Of a DNA stretch of 64,000 nucleotides, positions 1 through 8,141 are shown piece after piece. A program made the position numbers and the translations under genes. Within the stretch, counting starts at the first letter, position 1. Every line of letters starts with the position of its first letter. The stretch covers positions 429,609-493,608 of the forward strand of contig JBAXHT010000002.1 in assembly GCA_037138755.1 (NCBI GenBank), in the 5' to 3' direction. Under the pieces are notes generated by a model that saw only the letters and a list, made by a program, of their open reading frames with translations, had not been told where the DNA came from and did not search any database. Source of the stretch: Armatimonadota bacterium. Lineage in GTDB: Bacteria; Armatimonadota; Fimbriimonadia; Fimbriimonadales; Fimbriimonadaceae.

Positions 1-61
1 GCATCACATAGCCAACGATAACCGCCGCCAAAACCACAACAATACCGATGATCGTAAACAT
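1..61 (-). CDS. MotA-like flagellar stator protein, N-terminal fragment
   Basis: The window edge cuts this gene. The minus strand from 61 reads MFTIIGIVVVLAAVIVGYVM, one hydrophobic segment. It closely resembles the first transmembrane helix of MotA/PomA stator proteins, which usually begin MF-IIG-VVV. In that family MotA and MotB form the ion channel that drives flagellar rotation. Only 20 residues are present, so the call rests on the N-terminal signature alone. No strong Shine-Dalgarno is obvious. Another MotA/TolQ/ExbB-type membrane protein is possible. Confidence 0.5.
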   Translation of the reverse strand, partial: MFTIIGIVVVLAAVIVGYVM

Positions 62-152
62 AACCCGAGACTCTTCCCGGGCTAGTTGTTCCACTGGGCG
101 GTGAGTTTGCTGGCTGGTGTTTTTGCTAGGTTACTCTGCCTTTCGCAGACAC

Positions 153-187
153 AAAAAGTGCCGAGATTGAATACAATTCTCGGCACT
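153..187 (-). terminator. Rho-independent terminator after the thioredoxin-fold gene
   Basis: A 10-bp perfect stem (AGTGCCGAGA pairing with TCTCGGCACT, 157-166 with 178-187) has an 11-nt loop. Read on the minus strand it is followed at once by TTTTTG. It lies about 20 nt past the stop codon of the minus-strand gene ending at 208. Confidence 0.88.
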
Positions 188-207
188 ATTGCGGGGCTAA
201 GTTAGCC

Positions 208-1287
208 TTACTTGAAGCTAGCGATCTGTTGATCGATGAACTTTGTGACGCTATCTCGACCGGTTTCTGGGTAATCCTTCACGGCTCCCTTTGCCTTGTC
301 GGCCCAAGCCAGCGCGCCCTCTTTGTTGCCTGAGTTGTAGAGAACTCCGGCGTGGTAGATGTAGGCAATCGCGGCGAGGTCCGGTTTGGACATGTTCGCA
401 CACTCTTCGCTCATCTTCACGGCTTGAGCCTGATCGTCGCCCTTGAGTCCCTTGACGAGCATTCGAGCGGCTCCACACCAGTTGTAAGCGTCGACGCCGT
501 CGACCTTTCCAACGTACGTCTTGAAGTAGTCGAACGCCATGGTTAGGTTTGAGCTTGAAGACATTTGGATGACCTGCATAACTCGGCCTCCCTTGGCTTG
601 AGCTGGTCCGGTAGCGATGAACTTGTCGATCGCTTCCTTGTTGCCGGCTTTCATGTCAGCCATGAGCTTCTTCTGAGCTTCTTGCGCGGCTTTGGCGGCG
701 GCAGCTTTCTTCTCGAAATCGACCTTGAATGCTTCGACGTCAAAGGTTCCGTTGACGATCTCTTCCAGCGGCTTGTCCATCGTCATGGGGTGGCCGATCC
801 AATTGATCGCGCCGTCTTTGACGATGAAAGCGCAAGGGATTCCGTTTTGTCCGGCGGCTCGCATCCAGGTATTGGCAATCGTGTCTTTATCGTCGTCGAA
901 TGCGATGTTGTAGCGCATCTTCTCATCGTTCTTTGCGACCCAATCCTTGACGCGTGACTTGTGCTCATCGCCCGACTCCTTAGCGTCGCCTTTCTTGGCG
1001 TAATCCCAGGTGTTGACGCTAATGAAGTCAGCCTTGCCTTGGTACTTGTCGGCCATGTCGCTGAGGTGGGGCATCGACGAGATGCAAGGTCCGCACCAAG
1101 TTGCCCAAAACTCGACGACGTAGACTTTGCCGGGTTCAAAATTGGTGATGTTCTTCCCCTTGACGTAACCATCAACTGGGAATGCGGGAGCCTTGTTCCC
1201 GATAGTGAGCGGCTTGGGGTCTTCGGCAAGCGCCGTTGCTCCGACCAATACCGCAGAAATGATTGCAAGTGCGTTTCTGAGTCGCAT
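208..1287 (-). CDS. Exported TlpA-like thioredoxin-fold protein
   Basis: This is a 359-residue protein with a signal peptide (residues 1-21, ending ALA-ED). A TlpA/ResA-like thioredoxin domain spans about residues 28-185. The redox motif WCGPC is at 64-68, within FWATWCGPC, and a cis-Pro region (NGIPCAF) follows. The C-terminal 170 residues are Ala/Lys-rich and helical, with a TPR-like look that TlpA proteins normally lack. The family usually acts as a periplasmic thiol-disulfide reductase for cytochrome c maturation or similar substrates. The partner here is unknown. It is divergent from mutL across about 50 bp and has its own terminator at 153-187. Confidence 0.85.
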   Translation of the reverse strand: MRLRNALAIISAVLVGATALAEDPKPLTIGNKAPAFPVDGYVKGKNITNFEPGKVYVVEFWATWCGPCISSMPHLSDMADKYQGKADFISVNTWDYAKKGDAKESGDEHKSRVKDWVAKNDEKMRYNIAFDDDKDTIANTWMRAAGQNGIPCAFIVKDGAINWIGHPMTMDKPLEEIVNGTFDVEAFKVDFEKKAAAAKAAQEAQKKLMADMKAGNKEAIDKFIATGPAQAKGGRVMQVIQMSSSSNLTMAFDYFKTYVGKVDGVDAYNWCGAARMLVKGLKGDDQAQAVKMSEECANMSKPDLAAIAYIYHAGVLYNSGNKEGALAWADKAKGAVKDYPETGRDSVTKFIDQQIASFK

Positions 1288-1337
1288 GACACCATCTTAC
1301 GCCCTTTTGCGATTTATTGGTGCCCAGTGGCGTCAAA

Positions 1338-3155
1338 ATGTTAAGCATTAGCACTTCCCTGTCCTCCCGAATTCAGCTCTTGGACCCGACGACAATCAAC
1401 CAGATCGCGGCGGGTGAGGTGGTGGAGCGTCCGGCGGCGGCGGTTAAAGAGTTGGTGGAGAATTCCCTCGATGCCGGGGCAACTCGGGTTGAAATTGAGC
1501 TTCGAGGGGCAGGGCGGGAGCTGATCCGGATCAGCGATAACGGGTGCGGGATGACTGCTGAGGAAGCTCGGATGTCGCTGCTTCGCCACGCGACATCGAA
1601 GATTCGATCCTTGGACGATCTGAATGGGGTTTTGTCGTTGGGCTTTCGTGGTGAGGCGGTGCCATCGATTGGGTCCGTTTCAAGAATGACGATTTCTTCC
1701 GCGACTGAGGATGGGATGCGGACTGTTGTTCGCGTCGAAGGAGGGGAACTCCTCTCTGACACCGCCGAGGCGGGTCCGAAAGGCACGACGTTGACTGTCG
1801 AGGACCTGTTTTACAACACTCCGGCGCGGCTCAAATTCTTGAAGTCCGACACCACGGAAGTTGGACAAATCGTCGAGGCGATCATGAAGTATTCGATCGC
1901 CTACCCGGGCGTTGCGTTTACATTGACTCACAACGATCAGAAGGTTTTGCAGACCAGCGGGAGTGGTGATCAGCTCGAGGCAATCAGCGACGTCTGGGGT
2001 CGCGATACGGCTCGGTCGCTAGTCCCGGTTGAAGCTTCTCTGGGCGCCTTGAAGCTCAGCGGCTACGTCTCACCGCCCCACATCACCAAGCCAACACGCT
2101 CGCTCCAGTACCTGTACGTCAACGGACGCCCGATGAAATCTCGAACGCTGACCGTCGCGTTGGATCAGGCTTTCCGTGACCTGACCCCAGAACGCCGGTA
2201 TCCGCTGGTGGCTCTCAACATCGAAATCGACCCCGAGCAGATCGATGTCAACGTCTCGCCCACCAAAAGCGAAGTTAAGTTCCAAAAGGAGGGGATCGCT
2301 TTTGAAGCTCTTCGCGTTTGTATTCGCGAAGCCCTGCTCGCGCACGGCATGATGCCTTCGGCGGCCCAGATTGCGCTAGCGAACCAGGCTCTTCGCGAAG
2401 CCCAGGCTCCGACTTCGACTCTGAACGAAATGTCGTTCTGGGCGCAGTCGCCGCTCGGCGGTCCAGTGACCCCGATGAGCGATAACGCGGTGGTCGACCA
2501 GGCCCGGATTGAGATGCCAGCGGTTTTTGGCGCGGCGCCCGAGCTGGCGCAAGGGGCGATGCCTTACATCCGGCTGCTTGACGATCTAAGGGTTATCGGG
2601 CAGGCGATGAACACGTTTATCATCGCGGAGACTCGCCACGGGCTGATTGTAGTGGATCAGCATGTTGCCCATGAGCGCATCATTTACGAGTACCTGTGTG
2701 GTCTGAAGCGTTCGACAATCATCGAAAAGCAGCCGCTTCTGGTTCCCCAGACTCTGCACATTGACCACCGGGCGGCTCTGATGCTCTCGGAGAGATTGGA
2801 CGAGATTCACTCGGTTGGGTTTGATCTGGAGCCGTTTGGCGGGGACGCCTACGTCATCCGTGCAGTTCCGGCGGCGCTGCGCTCGAAGGACCCGGTGAAG
2901 TATCTGAAGGATTTGATCGATGAGTTGGTCGAGTCCTCGGTGACTCGAAAACTGGTTCCGACCCGCGAGCAGATTTGGATCATGTCGTCGTGCAAAATGG
3001 CGGTGAAGGCGGGCGATCCGCTTAGCAACGCAGAGATGGAGAAGTTGCTCGTCGATTTGGCAACCACGGAGAATCCGTATCATTGCCCACACGGTCGGCC
3101 GATCACGGCGACGCTGACGCATGACGATTTGCTCCGTCTGTTCAAACGTATCTGA
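1338..3155 (+). CDS. mutL: DNA mismatch repair protein MutL, endonuclease type
   Basis: The N-terminal GHKL ATPase has ENSLDAG, SDNGCGM and GFRGEA. The C-terminal domain carries DQHVAHERIIYE, the metal-binding motif of nicking MutL proteins, plus SCKMAVKAGD and CPHGRP. This makes it a latent endonuclease that nicks the new strand after MutS recognition, unlike E. coli MutL, and predicts a methylation-independent repair pathway. The ORF can be extended to a TTG at 1317. The ATG at 1338 (MLSISTSLSSRIQLLDP) fits family N-termini better, giving 605 residues. mutS is not in the window. Confidence 0.96.
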   Translation: MLSISTSLSSRIQLLDPTTINQIAAGEVVERPAAAVKELVENSLDAGATRVEIELRGAGRELIRISDNGCGMTAEEARMSLLRHATSKIRSLDDLNGVLSLGFRGEAVPSIGSVSRMTISSATEDGMRTVVRVEGGELLSDTAEAGPKGTTLTVEDLFYNTPARLKFLKSDTTEVGQIVEAIMKYSIAYPGVAFTLTHNDQKVLQTSGSGDQLEAISDVWGRDTARSLVPVEASLGALKLSGYVSPPHITKPTRSLQYLYVNGRPMKSRTLTVALDQAFRDLTPERRYPLVALNIEIDPEQIDVNVSPTKSEVKFQKEGIAFEALRVCIREALLAHGMMPSAAQIALANQALREAQAPTSTLNEMSFWAQSPLGGPVTPMSDNAVVDQARIEMPAVFGAAPELAQGAMPYIRLLDDLRVIGQAMNTFIIAETRHGLIVVDQHVAHERIIYEYLCGLKRSTIIEKQPLLVPQTLHIDHRAALMLSERLDEIHSVGFDLEPFGGDAYVIRAVPAALRSKDPVKYLKDLIDELVESSVTRKLVPTREQIWIMSSCKMAVKAGDPLSNAEMEKLLVDLATTENPYHCPHGRPITATLTHDDLLRLFKRI

Positions 3156-3248
3156 CCGACGAATCGCACAGAAGTGTAGATCCGTCGATCCTCCCAGGTT
3201 AAACTTTCCCGAAGTGCGGCCTGATCCTATTCAGATGGAGAAGAAAAA

Positions 3249-4640
3249 TTGCTAAAGAGCCACGTTCGAGTAACCATCCGAACAGTGTTGCTCTCGGTGC
3301 TCACCCTCGTCACTCTTCAGGCGGTCACAATCGGATTCACCGTCTACCAACTCCTCTATTCAGAGGAGATGCTTACGGAGTTCCAAACATCGGTTAACCG
3401 TGGAACCGACGAGGCACGAGTTTTTGTGCTCAATGGAGAGCTTCAGTCGAGAATACTGGAGAAATGGTTCTTGGCCAAAACCAGCCTCGAATCACTTAAC
3501 CCCGGTGGATTGTTTGAAGAGACTGAACTGCAAACACCATTCGACATATGGCTCACTGATCCGGCCGGGAGAATCTTGCTCAAAAGTGGACCGAACGCAA
3601 ACGTCAGCGCGATGCGTGACTACGAGCGACAAGCCCTGGCGGACGCCGCACAAGGTCAATTGAAGACCAAGCGAATCGACAACCGATTGGTATCATCGGC
3701 AGCCATACGAGATGGAGACAAGCTGATCGCGATCGCGTCAATCTCAAGCCCCAGACTCCTCCGGCCCTCGAACCTCATTTTGCGCGGATTAGGGGTTCTC
3801 GCCCTTCAAGGCTTTGCCATTCTTGTGCTCACCGCAGGAATCGGCTTTCTTGCGTCTGTCTCGTCTTATCGAGCCACGCGAGCAAAACTGAAACAGGTCG
3901 AGAACATCTTGGATGATTGGGGGAACGGCAATTTCTCGCAGTCGATCGACGAACACTCCTCAGAGATGTTTTCAGATATCGCGAAGCATCTCAATCAAAT
4001 GTCTGCAACCCTTCAGCAAACGATCTCGCTACAAAAGCAGTTAGGCACCCAACAAGAGCGAAACAAAATGATTCTACAATTGCACGATGGGGTCAAGCAG
4101 AGGTTGTTCGCTCTCAACCTGACCATCTCGGCAATAGCCGAACAAGCCAATTCTAGTGCCTCGAAGCCAGTAGAGACGTATATCGAGAACCTCGTTGATC
4201 AAGGTCAACAGCTTCAACATGAAGTGAACAGAGTCGTCCAAGATGAGTCAGGGGATCTAACGGAATTCGTGACCGACAATGTCAACTCGGTGATTGATCG
4301 CTGGAAGCTCGTGACCAAGCTCCCCTTTGAAGTCGAGATCGATCCCGCGGCGTCGGACATTGACCGTCGATTGAGAATTCACCTCTGCTACATCTTGGAA
4401 GAAGCGATTTCGAACGTGGTCCGACACGCAGGGGCATCGAAGATCAACGTCAGCTTGCGTCGCGTTGAGGGCACTTGGAGTTTACTGGTACAGGACAACG
4501 GTCTCGGGCTTCATGGCGGTAACCCATCCGGCCTCGGCACATACACGATGAATACTCGGGCAACTTTCTTTCCCGGCGGAGTTTTTGATCTTAGCTCCAG
4601 TGAAACTGGCACTCAAGCGAGCTTGAGGTGGGACGCATGA
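3249..4640 (+). CDS. NarL-family sensor histidine kinase (HisKA_3)
   Basis: 463 residues: TM1 at about 7-33, an extracytoplasmic region of about 140 residues, TM2 at about 175-203, then a HAMP-like linker and coiled coil. The dimerisation/phosphoacceptor segment is LHDGVKQRLFAL, where His is the predicted phosphorylation site, as in LiaS/NarX-type kinases. The HATPase domain has EEAISNVVRHA and QDNGLGLHGG. The start is TTG at 3249, supported by GGAG about 8 nt upstream. It overlaps the response regulator by 4 nt, so the two are translationally coupled. The serine hydrolase lipoprotein downstream may be a target, which is inference from position only. Confidence 0.93.
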   Translation: MLKSHVRVTIRTVLLSVLTLVTLQAVTIGFTVYQLLYSEEMLTEFQTSVNRGTDEARVFVLNGELQSRILEKWFLAKTSLESLNPGGLFEETELQTPFDIWLTDPAGRILLKSGPNANVSAMRDYERQALADAAQGQLKTKRIDNRLVSSAAIRDGDKLIAIASISSPRLLRPSNLILRGLGVLALQGFAILVLTAGIGFLASVSSYRATRAKLKQVENILDDWGNGNFSQSIDEHSSEMFSDIAKHLNQMSATLQQTISLQKQLGTQQERNKMILQLHDGVKQRLFALNLTISAIAEQANSSASKPVETYIENLVDQGQQLQHEVNRVVQDESGDLTEFVTDNVNSVIDRWKLVTKLPFEVEIDPAASDIDRRLRIHLCYILEEAISNVVRHAGASKINVSLRRVEGTWSLLVQDNGLGLHGGNPSGLGTYTMNTRATFFPGGVFDLSSSETGTQASLRWDA

Positions 4641-5254
4641 GAATTCGTCTGATCTGCTTCGACGATCATCCCATCGTCAGAGAAGGTCTCGTCGCCTATC
4701 TCTGTCAACAACCAGAACTCCTCGTCTTAGGAGCATACGAGGGCTTCCAAGATTTCTTAAATTCGGATGTCACTCACCAAGGATTCGATGTCGCCCTGGT
4801 GGACGTTCTCAATCCGAGTAGCCCTGGTCCTCAGCTCGTTAAACAACTCATTGCGTTCAATCCTACGTGCCGCGTCATTGCCCTTTCTAGCTCCGACGAC
4901 CCGATTCACAAATCGGAGATGCTGCGACGCGGCGCTTCCGAATACCTCCTGAAATCTACCACCGGGAGAACTCTTCTCAAGACCATCATCGAAACCATGG
5001 CCGCGCCACCGGTTGGCCTCCGAGAACAAGCACCCGATCTGAAGTCAATCGGCGAGAAGCTCCAGCTATCCGCGAAGGAACTCGAAGTTTTCAGCCTCAT
5101 CTCAGAGGGGCTTTCCAACGCAGAAATCTCCAAGCTTCTCTTTATCAGTGAGTCGACTGTGAAGACTCATGTCTCAAACTTGCTTGCAAAAGTTGGAGTG
5201 GAATCGCGCAGTCAGCTCGTTGTTTTTGCTTGGAAAACCGGCTTTGAGCGGTGA
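4637..5254 (+). CDS. NarL/FixJ-family response regulator
   Basis: 205 residues starting at the ATG in the ATGA overlap with the kinase stop, with GAGGTGG upstream. A GTG at 4628 is also possible. The receiver domain shows acidic residues FDDHP, the phosphoacceptor Asp in ALVDVLNP, and the conserved Lys in YLLKST. The C-terminal LuxR-type helix-turn-helix runs from LSAKELEVFSLISEGLSN to STVKTHVSNLLAKVGV. It is a DNA-binding regulator paired with the upstream kinase, and its target genes cannot be read from the sequence. Confidence 0.94.
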   Translation: MRIRLICFDDHPIVREGLVAYLCQQPELLVLGAYEGFQDFLNSDVTHQGFDVALVDVLNPSSPGPQLVKQLIAFNPTCRVIALSSSDDPIHKSEMLRRGASEYLLKSTTGRTLLKTIIETMAAPPVGLREQAPDLKSIGEKLQLSAKELEVFSLISEGLSNAEISKLLFISESTVKTHVSNLLAKVGVESRSQLVVFAWKTGFER

Positions 5255-5354
5255 AATCCTACTTTAGGCGGAGCTTGTCTCGTTCTTTGGTCTGAAGGAT
5301 TGTCGGAGCCTCACTCGTAGTCTCTTCGGTGTGGATAGCCACATCGGAACAACT

Positions 5355-6491
5355 ATGAACTCTCAATACCTTCTCATCAAGACCACCGTAGCTCTGCTTT
5401 TGGGCGCGGTGGCGATGGGCTGCGGTGGCATTGACACCGCTGGCCATCCTACTACCAATGATGCGCGACTAGCAAGCGCAACAAGTGATCTCATTTCTAA
5501 ATACAAACTCCCCGCGATGGCCGGTGCCGTAGTTACACCCACTTCCATCCGCGTGGGTGTCTCCGGCGTACAGAAGGTCGGCGGGAGCCTTCGCGTCTCC
5601 ACCGATTCCCTGTGGCACCTAGGCTCGAACGCAAAGGCTCTCAACAGTGCCCTCGTCGCCAAGCTTGTTGAGCGAGGAACCATCAAGTGGTCAACGACGC
5701 TGGGATCGGTGTTTCCGGAGCTGAGCTCGACCGCCCGACCCCAAACTCTTGCCCTCACCGTTGAGCAGCTACTCCTCATGAGGGCTGGCCTCCCTGCACT
5801 TCAGGTTCAGACCGAAATTCTGCTCGTACCGAAGTTTCAGGGCAGTGAACGACAGCAAAGATTCGAATTCGTCAAATGGGCGACACAACAGGCTCCCGAA
5901 GCTAACCCAGGGGAGTTCCTCTACTCTAACTCGAACAACCCGGTTGTGGCTGCGATGTTGGAAAAGGTCACCGGTGAAGACTGGTTCAAGCTGCTCAAAA
6001 GAGAAATCCTCGCTCCGATGGGGATGAACAACGTGGTGTACGGCTGGCCAGCCCAAAGTGGGAGCGATCAGCCTTGGGGGCACCTGTATGAAACAACTGC
6101 TGGAATCCACGTCCCGCTCAACCCCGATATTCCAGAGAACCAGTTGCCTGCCTATCTGGTTCCATCGGGTGGACTGAGCATGACCGCAACCGACTACGCT
6201 CGCTTCCTCCAAGAGTCGCTGAACGGGCTGAAGGGCAAGAATGGAGTTCTGCTCGCATCAAGCGTCCAGAGGATTTTCTCACCAAGTCTGGGCGGTACCT
6301 ATGCGATGGGATGGGAAGCGGTGGAGTTCGAAGGGCGACGAGTCTACAGCTTTACTGGCTCTCTAGAACTGTTCAACTCACAAGCGGCAATCGACCCAAC
6401 TAACTCAAGAGCTGCCCTGTGTTTCACCAACGGAGGTGCTTCCGAGCCTGTCTTCAACGCTATCCTTGAGGGCACTCAGACCTTCAATTAG
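5355..6491 (+). CDS. Class C beta-lactamase-like serine hydrolase lipoprotein
   Basis: The ATG at 5355 gives 378 residues with a lipoprotein signal peptide (lipobox AMGC). The longer GTG start at 5331 is less likely. The fold is that of the beta-lactamase/PBP4 family. The nucleophile motif SxxK is SNAK in WHLGSNAKAL, and the YxN motif is YSN in FLYSNSNNP. The third motif, usually HTG or KTG, is FTG in YSFTGS. Members act as D,D-peptidases, esterases or lactamases, and the substrate here is unknown. It follows the two-component system and ends before a strong bidirectional hairpin. Confidence 0.85.
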   Translation: MNSQYLLIKTTVALLLGAVAMGCGGIDTAGHPTTNDARLASATSDLISKYKLPAMAGAVVTPTSIRVGVSGVQKVGGSLRVSTDSLWHLGSNAKALNSALVAKLVERGTIKWSTTLGSVFPELSSTARPQTLALTVEQLLLMRAGLPALQVQTEILLVPKFQGSERQQRFEFVKWATQQAPEANPGEFLYSNSNNPVVAAMLEKVTGEDWFKLLKREILAPMGMNNVVYGWPAQSGSDQPWGHLYETTAGIHVPLNPDIPENQLPAYLVPSGGLSMTATDYARFLQESLNGLKGKNGVLLASSVQRIFSPSLGGTYAMGWEAVEFEGRRVYSFTGSLELFNSQAAIDPTNSRAALCFTNGGASEPVFNAILEGTQTFN

Positions 6492-6501
6492 ACTGGTGTG
6501 G

Positions 6502-6530
6502 TCGCCTCCACTTTTCTAAAGTGGAGGCGA
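6502..6530. terminator. 13-bp perfect hairpin between convergent genes
   Basis: TCGCCTCCACTTT and AAAGTGGAGGCGA form a perfect stem with a 3-nt loop between the convergent genes ending at 6491 (+) and 6588 (-). There is no long T-run on either side, so termination may be weak or Rho-assisted. It could also protect the 3' ends. Confidence 0.6.
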
Positions 6531-6587
6531 TGACGGCTACTAGCTCGTAAATTGACCAAGCAAGGGGCCTTCAGGGGCATTCGCTAA

Positions 6588-8135
6588 CTACTTCAGGACT
6601 TCTTTCACCACGTGCCCATGCACGTCCGTCAGTCGGAAGTCGCGCCCCTGATACCGATAGGTCAGCTTCGTGTGGTCGATGCCCATCTGGTGCATGATCG
6701 TAGCGTTCATGTCGTGGATGTGCATGGTGCCGGGGGTGTAGGTGTCTAGGCTTGGGTTAAGGGGCTTGCCGTCGTTGTCGACGATGTTGTAGCCATAGTC
6801 ATCGGTGCGACCGAAGACGATTCCAGGCTGGACTCCGCCGCCCGCCATCCAACGGGTGAAGCTGCGGGGGTGGTGGTCGCGGCCATAGTTGGTCCTCGAA
6901 AGCTGACCTTGTGAGTAAACCGTTCGGCCAAATTCGCCACCCCAGATGACGAGGGTGTCATCGAGCATTCCGAGCCGTTTGAGGTCTTTGACGAGTGCCG
7001 CCGAGGCTTGGTCAACGTCTTTGCACTGAATCGGGAGCTGGTTGGCAAGGTCGCCGTGTTGATCCCAGCCACGGTGGAAGATCTGAATAAACCGAACTCC
7101 GCGCTGCGCCATGCGTCGAGCGAGGAGGCAGTTCGCCGCAAACGTCCCCGGAATCTTCGCGTCTTCGCCGTAAAGGTCAAAGACTTCCTGCGGCTCCGAC
7201 TTGGTGTCCATCAACTCCGGAACGCTGGTCTGCATCCGGTACGCCATCTCGTACTGCTCGATGCGAGCGACGATTTCAGGGTCGCCGAAGTCGTCGTGCT
7301 GCATGGTGTTGAGCTTGGAGATGTCATCTAACATGTTTCTGCGCGTCGTGCGATCCATGCCATTGGGATCCTTCAGATACAAAACCGGATCTCCTGCAGA
7401 ACGCATGCTGACCCCCTGGTGCTGCCCTGGCAAGAATCCAGTTCCCCAAAGGCGAGTGTATAGAGCCTGATCTGCGTCGCCGCGAGTCACTTTAGAGTGG
7501 AGAACGACATAGGTCGGCAGGTCGCGGTTGAGCGAGCCTAGACCGTAGCTCACCCATGCGCCGAAGCTTGGACGACCCGGCAACTGACTTCCCGTTTGGA
7601 TATAGGTCACCGCAGGATCGTGGTTGATCGCCTCGGTCCACATTGACTTTACGACGCAAAGTTCCTTGGCAATGCTTCCCGCATGCGGCAACAACTCGCT
7701 GACCCAAAGGCCGTCCTGATTGTTGTCGTATTTCTTGAACTTGAACTTTGATGGAGCAAGTGGGAACCGCGCTTGACCGCTGCTCATCGTCGTCAACCGT
7801 TGCCCATTTCGAATCGTCTCCGGTAAGTCCTTGTCATACTCCGCCTCAAGAGTCGGCTTGTAGTCAAACAGATCGAGCTGGCTCGGCCCGCCGTTCATAA
7901 ACAGCATGATGACCGTCTTCGCCTTTGGCGCGAAATGTGGCATTCCTGGGAGCCCTGGCATAGCTTTGCCCATCGGCACCTTCTGCGCCATCGCTTCGCT
8001 AGCGGCAAGAAAGCCGCCCACAAGGCCGCCTGACCTGAGGAGGGTGTGCAGGGCGGCGGAACCGACGCCCATGGCCGAACGACCAAACAGCTCGCGTCGG
8101 GTCATCAGGAGTTCTGCTTCGCGTAAAGGATTCAT
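6588..8135 (-). CDS. DUF1501 family protein (Tat-exported, sulfatase-like)
   Basis: 515 residues. The N-terminus holds a twin-arginine signal ([10 protein letters not shown], about 12-21) and a hydrophobic stretch. The body has the DUF1501 pattern: [47 protein letters not shown] and GRDHHP. The fold is related to alkaline phosphatase/sulfatase. In Planctomycetota, Verrucomicrobiota and Armatimonadota these proteins are encoded beside PSCyt1/PSD1 proteins, as here. It lies 6 nt after the stop of the upstream PSD1 gene, so the three genes are probably one operon. The biochemical role is not established. Confidence 0.93.
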   Translation of the reverse strand: MNPLREAELLMTRRELFGRSAMGVGSAALHTLLRSGGLVGGFLAASEAMAQKVPMGKAMPGLPGMPHFAPKAKTVIMLFMNGGPSQLDLFDYKPTLEAEYDKDLPETIRNGQRLTTMSSGQARFPLAPSKFKFKKYDNNQDGLWVSELLPHAGSIAKELCVVKSMWTEAINHDPAVTYIQTGSQLPGRPSFGAWVSYGLGSLNRDLPTYVVLHSKVTRGDADQALYTRLWGTGFLPGQHQGVSMRSAGDPVLYLKDPNGMDRTTRRNMLDDISKLNTMQHDDFGDPEIVARIEQYEMAYRMQTSVPELMDTKSEPQEVFDLYGEDAKIPGTFAANCLLARRMAQRGVRFIQIFHRGWDQHGDLANQLPIQCKDVDQASAALVKDLKRLGMLDDTLVIWGGEFGRTVYSQGQLSRTNYGRDHHPRSFTRWMAGGGVQPGIVFGRTDDYGYNIVDNDGKPLNPSLDTYTPGTMHIHDMNATIMHQMGIDHTKLTYRYQGRDFRLTDVHGHVVKEVLK

Positions 8136-8141
8136 GGCTAT